Shown here: positions 60,228 through 64,000 of the stretch, piece by piece
Layout of the letters: every line of letters starts with the position of its first letter
How positions within the stretch are numbered: the first letter of the stretch is position 1
Assembly: GCA_905250075.1 (NCBI GenBank)
Contig: CAJNOP010000004.1
Location: forward strand, 993,127 to 1,057,126
Length of the DNA: 64,000 bases
Direction: 5' to 3'
Source of the DNA: Rotaria sp. Silwood1
Taxonomy: Eukaryota > Rotifera > Eurotatoria > Philodinida > Philodinidae
The notes under the pieces: generated by a model
The model's input: only the letters and a program-made list of their open reading frames with translations
Told to the model about the DNA's origin: nothing
Databases searched by the model: none
Made by a program: the position numbers and the translations under genes

Positions 60228-62505
60228 ATGGAAAAACGTATTCATTCGAAGAAATCATTTAATCTTACTTTTCGTCATTATTTATCTCATTTTAAATGGT
60301 CTTTAATTGGATTTATTTTCATATTAAGTTTTCTTATATTTACTCAAATAAATTTAACAACCATTTTTTTATCAAATACTATTCAAGAACAACAAATTGA
60401 CCAATTCTATAGCAATGTTATCTATCCAACTAATATATTAAATAATAATCATAATAGTGTTAATATAAATTATTATTTTTTAAAAAAAGATAAACTTAAA
60501 TTTATTGATGATAGTCATGCAGTAACAAAAAAACAAAAAATTATATTACCATTAATTAAAGATCAAAGTACATCGAATTCTTATTTGATTCTTGAATTTA
60601 CAAATGTTTTTGGACAACCACGATTTTGTTCACATACAAATGAACAAATTTTTGGTAAAACATGTCCATATACAAATTGGTAAGTACAATAAACAAAAAA
60701 AAAAAAAGAACAAAGTACAGAAATGATTTATTTTCTTATTAGTGCATATACATGTGATCAAACACATGAAAATGATGCGCACGTACTTTTAATGCATAAA
60801 CGTGATTTAGATTATAAAAAACTCAATTCAATGAAAAGAAATTTCAAACAAATTTGGCTTTTATGGCATGATGAACCAAATGAAAATTCACCAGAAATAA
60901 ATAAATTTAAATTTAATTGGACAATAACATATCGAACAAGTGCTGAAGCATCAATAGGAGCTTATGGAATAACAATAGTTAAACAAAAACCATGGTCTAA
61001 AGAACAATTTGATTCATGGATTGATGAACAATTTATTAAAAGACATAATCAAGCTGCATGGTATGTATTCTATTCCAATTCTTCGAATAACAATTAGAAA
61101 CTTCATAAAAATTCTTTGAGATAAACAATATTGATAAAAAATGTTCACAGTGAAAAAGTCCTAAAACGAATATGTTGAAATGGTGAAGCTCTTTTTTTGT
61201 GATAAATCGTATGTTTTAATATTTTAGAAATGAAAACGATATGAGAAAATTGACAAAATAATAAGATCTTATTCTTTTTCTTTTCCATTAACAATGATAA
61301 GCTAAACAATAGTTCTTGCACATTCATTTTCTTCTTGAGAGAAGGATGCGGATAAATAGACGAAGATAATAGACCTACAACCATACTAACATCCACACCC
61401 TCAAGAACAAAAGCAACGTTTTTTTTTCTAATATCGTTTAAATAATGCAACGTTTCTGTGTTCGATATTTTTCTTTTCGACGTTCTCTGCCAATTGAAGA
61501 TAAACGTTTCATGAGAAATTCAGTGCATTAATACCTGAAAACAAGTTTTCCAACGTCAAGGCTATAAACATATTGATAGTCTGTATTTTTAAGAAAGAAG
61601 CCAGAACTAATCTGTTTTAATAGCAGAATGAGTAAAAACAAAAACATGAATTTAGGTTTGAACTGTGTGAACTATTTTTTTTGGCTTCTTTTATTCTATC
61701 AATGAGTTTAGTTATCAAAAATAATAGAAAAAGGTAATTCATTAATGAAGATCAGGTAAAAAATGCATTTTTTGACTCTCTCTTTCTATCAAGTTTTGTT
61801 AGAGGCCCCTCTTTGCTCAGGTGCCCTTGATACATGAGTCCAAAGACTCGTATCTTCAAAAGTTTGATTCGATTAATTAATATGAAATGGAAAAATTATG
61901 AAAATGTATTGAAATTTATTCATTTATTCATAATCTTCAGGTTTGTATCAAATTGTCAACCACAAAAACGTTTGAAAAAATTTCATTCACTTCGACATTA
62001 TTATTCAATAGCTGCCTTTGGTAAATGTATATCATCAAATGAATCCTTCTCTCTCAATGCTCAAATTCAATTGGATTCAAAATGTGATCGACAATCATCG
62101 TGTGAAAAAAATTATTTAACAAATTCAAAATTTTATCTTGCTTTTGAATCTCAAACATGTACAGATTATATAACAGAAAAGTTTTGGCGTACACTTGCTC
62201 TTGGTGCTATACCAATTGTTAGTGGACCAGAACGTGAAAATTTTATACGACTAGCTCCACCTTATTCATTTATTCATGTTGATGATTATACATCAGATAA
62301 AGAACTTGCTCAAACATTAAATTTAATAGCTACAAATAAAAGTTTATATGAAAAATATCATCATTGGAGACGTTATTATGATGTTTATCATGAAGCAAAA
62401 GATCTTGATCCATATCGATTCTGTGAATTATGTTATCGTTTAAATACAAATAAACAACGTATCTGGTATGAAAATATAAATGATTGGTTTTTAGATAAAT
62501 GTTAA
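60228..62505 (+). CDS. Alpha-1,3-fucosyltransferase, GT10 family
   Basis: GT10 enzymes transfer fucose from GDP-fucose to N-acetylglucosamine in Golgi glycans. Exons 60228-60679, 60743-61060 and 61941-62505 give 444 aa. The layout is that of a type II Golgi protein: a short basic cytoplasmic tail, a signal anchor at about residues 24-46 (WSLIGFIFILSFLIFTQI), a stem, then the catalytic domain. Family motifs are CPYTNCAYTC, WLLWHDEPNE, FNWTITYRTSAEASIGAYG, AAWFVSNC, and the donor-binding FYLAFESQTCTDYITEKFW followed by LGAIPIVSGP. C-terminal cysteines (FCELCY, DKC) match conserved disulphides. All motifs look intact. The 880 bp second intron is unremarkable. Linkage specificity (core or antennal) cannot be read from the sequence. 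Confidence 0.93.
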
Positions 62506-63879
62506 ATTAATCTCGATGATATTTTAATTTTTTCTGTCAGATATAAAACTCACATTTTTGTATTACCTTGTAGTTCTTTTTTTTTTTTTGAATCTATGAA
62601 CTTAGTTTAAGTTGTCAAGTTGTTGTTTGTGTGTGATATAACATATATTTAAAGTAACTATGAAACAATTTTGAAGTATTTATCTATTCTGTAATATCAA
62701 GTTTTTTAATTCTCGAAAAGTGAATTACAATTTGTCAATATTAATGTCATACTTCGTCGAAATACAATAACAACATATAGCATTTAGTATGCTAGTATGT
62801 ATTATGTAATTTTATATAATCTAATCAAAACAAATATGTCGAAAAATTTTTTTTTGAAATCTAATCCACAGAAAATATAGATTACCAAATACGTGAGCAA
62901 ATAATCAATTCTATATAAATATCCATTTAATCTTGAAGGAATCTGATTCAATAATCATTTTATTGAATATAAGTTAGTAAACAAGATTACGTCAACGAAC
63001 TACAACATATAGAAAACATTCTGAGACTAATTCAATATTGTTAAAGTTTGATGCAACAGGTTTTAGCAAAGGATTATAGTAAATTTTCAAAACTGACAAA
63101 ATTTAAGTTTGACTTGATCTAAAATTTCCATCACTTATTACTGATGAGAGAAGTCCTCGAACTGTTCAATTGCTTGTGAGTCGAGACTAGATCCATTATG
63201 TAGACCCAAATAAACTATGAATACCATGGAAAGACCTTACGTTCTTAGCTTATCGATGTGAAAGATACTGCACTTTTTGTGGTATTTTTGAAATAAATAC
63301 GATGGTTACCTTCAGAAATACCAAAAATATTGATTTTTGAATTTCGACTTGGAACTTTGCCTAGAGACAGATCTTAGCCAGAGTAGTTTATTTGATTTGT
63401 TTCAGGTCTTGTAGCTGGTCTTACTCTAAGATGCAACTTTGATCATAGTGTATCTCGCACGTGACACATAAATGAATAGATTTCCTGTGACTATTTCAGT
63501 ATAGAAGCATATCAAAAGATGTAAAACTTTTCACAATAAACTACTCTCGTTCAAGTTTGTCTGTGTCGAAAGTTTAAAATCAGTATTCTACAGCCAGTTT
63601 AACTGTTGTTCCTGAGAGAGATGACTAGAGTCACGGAGGGTTCAGGCAGAGGGAGGCACAATGCGTGCATGTGTATCATCCTTCACCAGAAAACGTCTAG
63701 AGGTGGTGCGGATGAAAAACATTTTCGAGAAACAATAACTATTATCCTGGTATTGTGCATGTCCCATAACAAGTCAGAAACTCTCCTTTGTCAGTTCCTG
63801 CCTACGTCTTCGAGGATCACGACATTTATTTAAAAGATAGCAGAAAAGTACAGCATCTCCAAAGCAATAAGCAAACAGC
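62506..63879. other. Gap at the right side with a less AT-rich patch
   Basis: No confirmed gene. The patch around 63600-63830 is more GC-rich than its surroundings and carries a 75-codon plus-strand frame of unclear status, perhaps a transposon fragment. Confidence 0.35.
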
Positions 63880-64000
63880 ATGGACTCTTTTCAAGGTACC
63901 CCTTAGTTCATTTGGGTCTATTTAATTTATACAATCTTGACCCAACAGCGATTGAAGAGTTCGAAGATTTTCCTCGTGAAATGATAATGATGACTTATGG
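63880..64000 (+). CDS. Possible 5' end of a gene, cut by the window edge
   Basis: ATG 63880 gives MDSFQ, then a GTACC donor after 63895. After a 53 bp intron, the acceptor TTGACCCAACAG (ending 63948) leads in frame into AIEEFEDFPREMIMMTY and the edge of the window. The intron size is typical for this locus. The evidence is limited to phase and coding flavour; no family recognised. Confidence 0.35.

Noticed and set aside
63606-63833. 75-codon frame near the right edge
   Set aside because: No signal, domain or splice context; composition suggests an inserted fragment rather than a gene, so it is only mentioned in the gap entry.
1-64000. tRNA, rRNA and CRISPR arrays
   Set aside because: No tRNA B-box with matching cloverleaf, no rRNA sequence and no spaced short identical repeats were seen by eye; a dedicated search could still find a tRNA.

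Overview
The window looks like nuclear DNA from a small-genome invertebrate. It is AT-rich, coding exons are separated by many 50-100 bp GT-AG introns, and the genes are typical of animals (SNF5/SMARCB1, ATAD1/Msp1, CLASP, CRMP, CCT/PCYT1, an alpha-1,3-fucosyltransferase). Three things together point to a rotifer, probably a bdelloid: an intronless bacterial-type methylglyoxal synthase between animal genes, a decayed Penelope-like retroelement, and operon-like gene spacing with splice acceptors just upstream of start codons (spliced-leader trans-splicing is known in bdelloids). This assignment is inference; no species marker is visible.

Left third (1-20.8 kb), accessory region. A piggyBac-type MITE (894-1245) and a three-armed inverted repeat (about 1.8-2.1 kb) lie upstream of a predicted secreted-peptide gene. 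Its two exons (2412-2541 and 11978-12066) join in frame across a 9.4 kb intron filled with a degenerate satellite of about 91 bp monomers, arranged in dimers and partly tetramers. Next come a foldback element with 340-350 bp arms (12224-15292), one arm of which holds a TA-flanked MITE, and a Penelope-like element on the minus strand with hammerhead-like remnants at its upstream end (about 15.4-17.8 kb). Then there is about 3 kb with nothing recognisable.

Middle (20.8-42.4 kb), plus-strand genes. SMARCB1, ATAD1, a small membrane protein and methylglyoxal synthase are closely spaced. The intergenic gaps carry a poly(A) signal and/or a 3' splice acceptor ahead of the next ATG, as expected of an operon resolved by trans-splicing. 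A 1.15 kb foldback element separates them from a 32-exon CLASP gene, which has three candidate internal first exons and an in-phase cassette exon carrying an SxIP-type motif.

Right third (42.4-64 kb). A small ubiquitin-like gene lies on the minus strand just after CLASP. It is followed by a neuropeptide precursor with three MSSAWGKR repeats, a 16-exon CRMP/dihydropyrimidinase-family gene on the minus strand with mixed catalytic residues and a nested plus-strand membrane-protein gene in one intron, then PCYT1, a GT10 fucosyltransferase and a possible gene start at the right edge. All exon joins given were checked by reading frame; none has transcript support.
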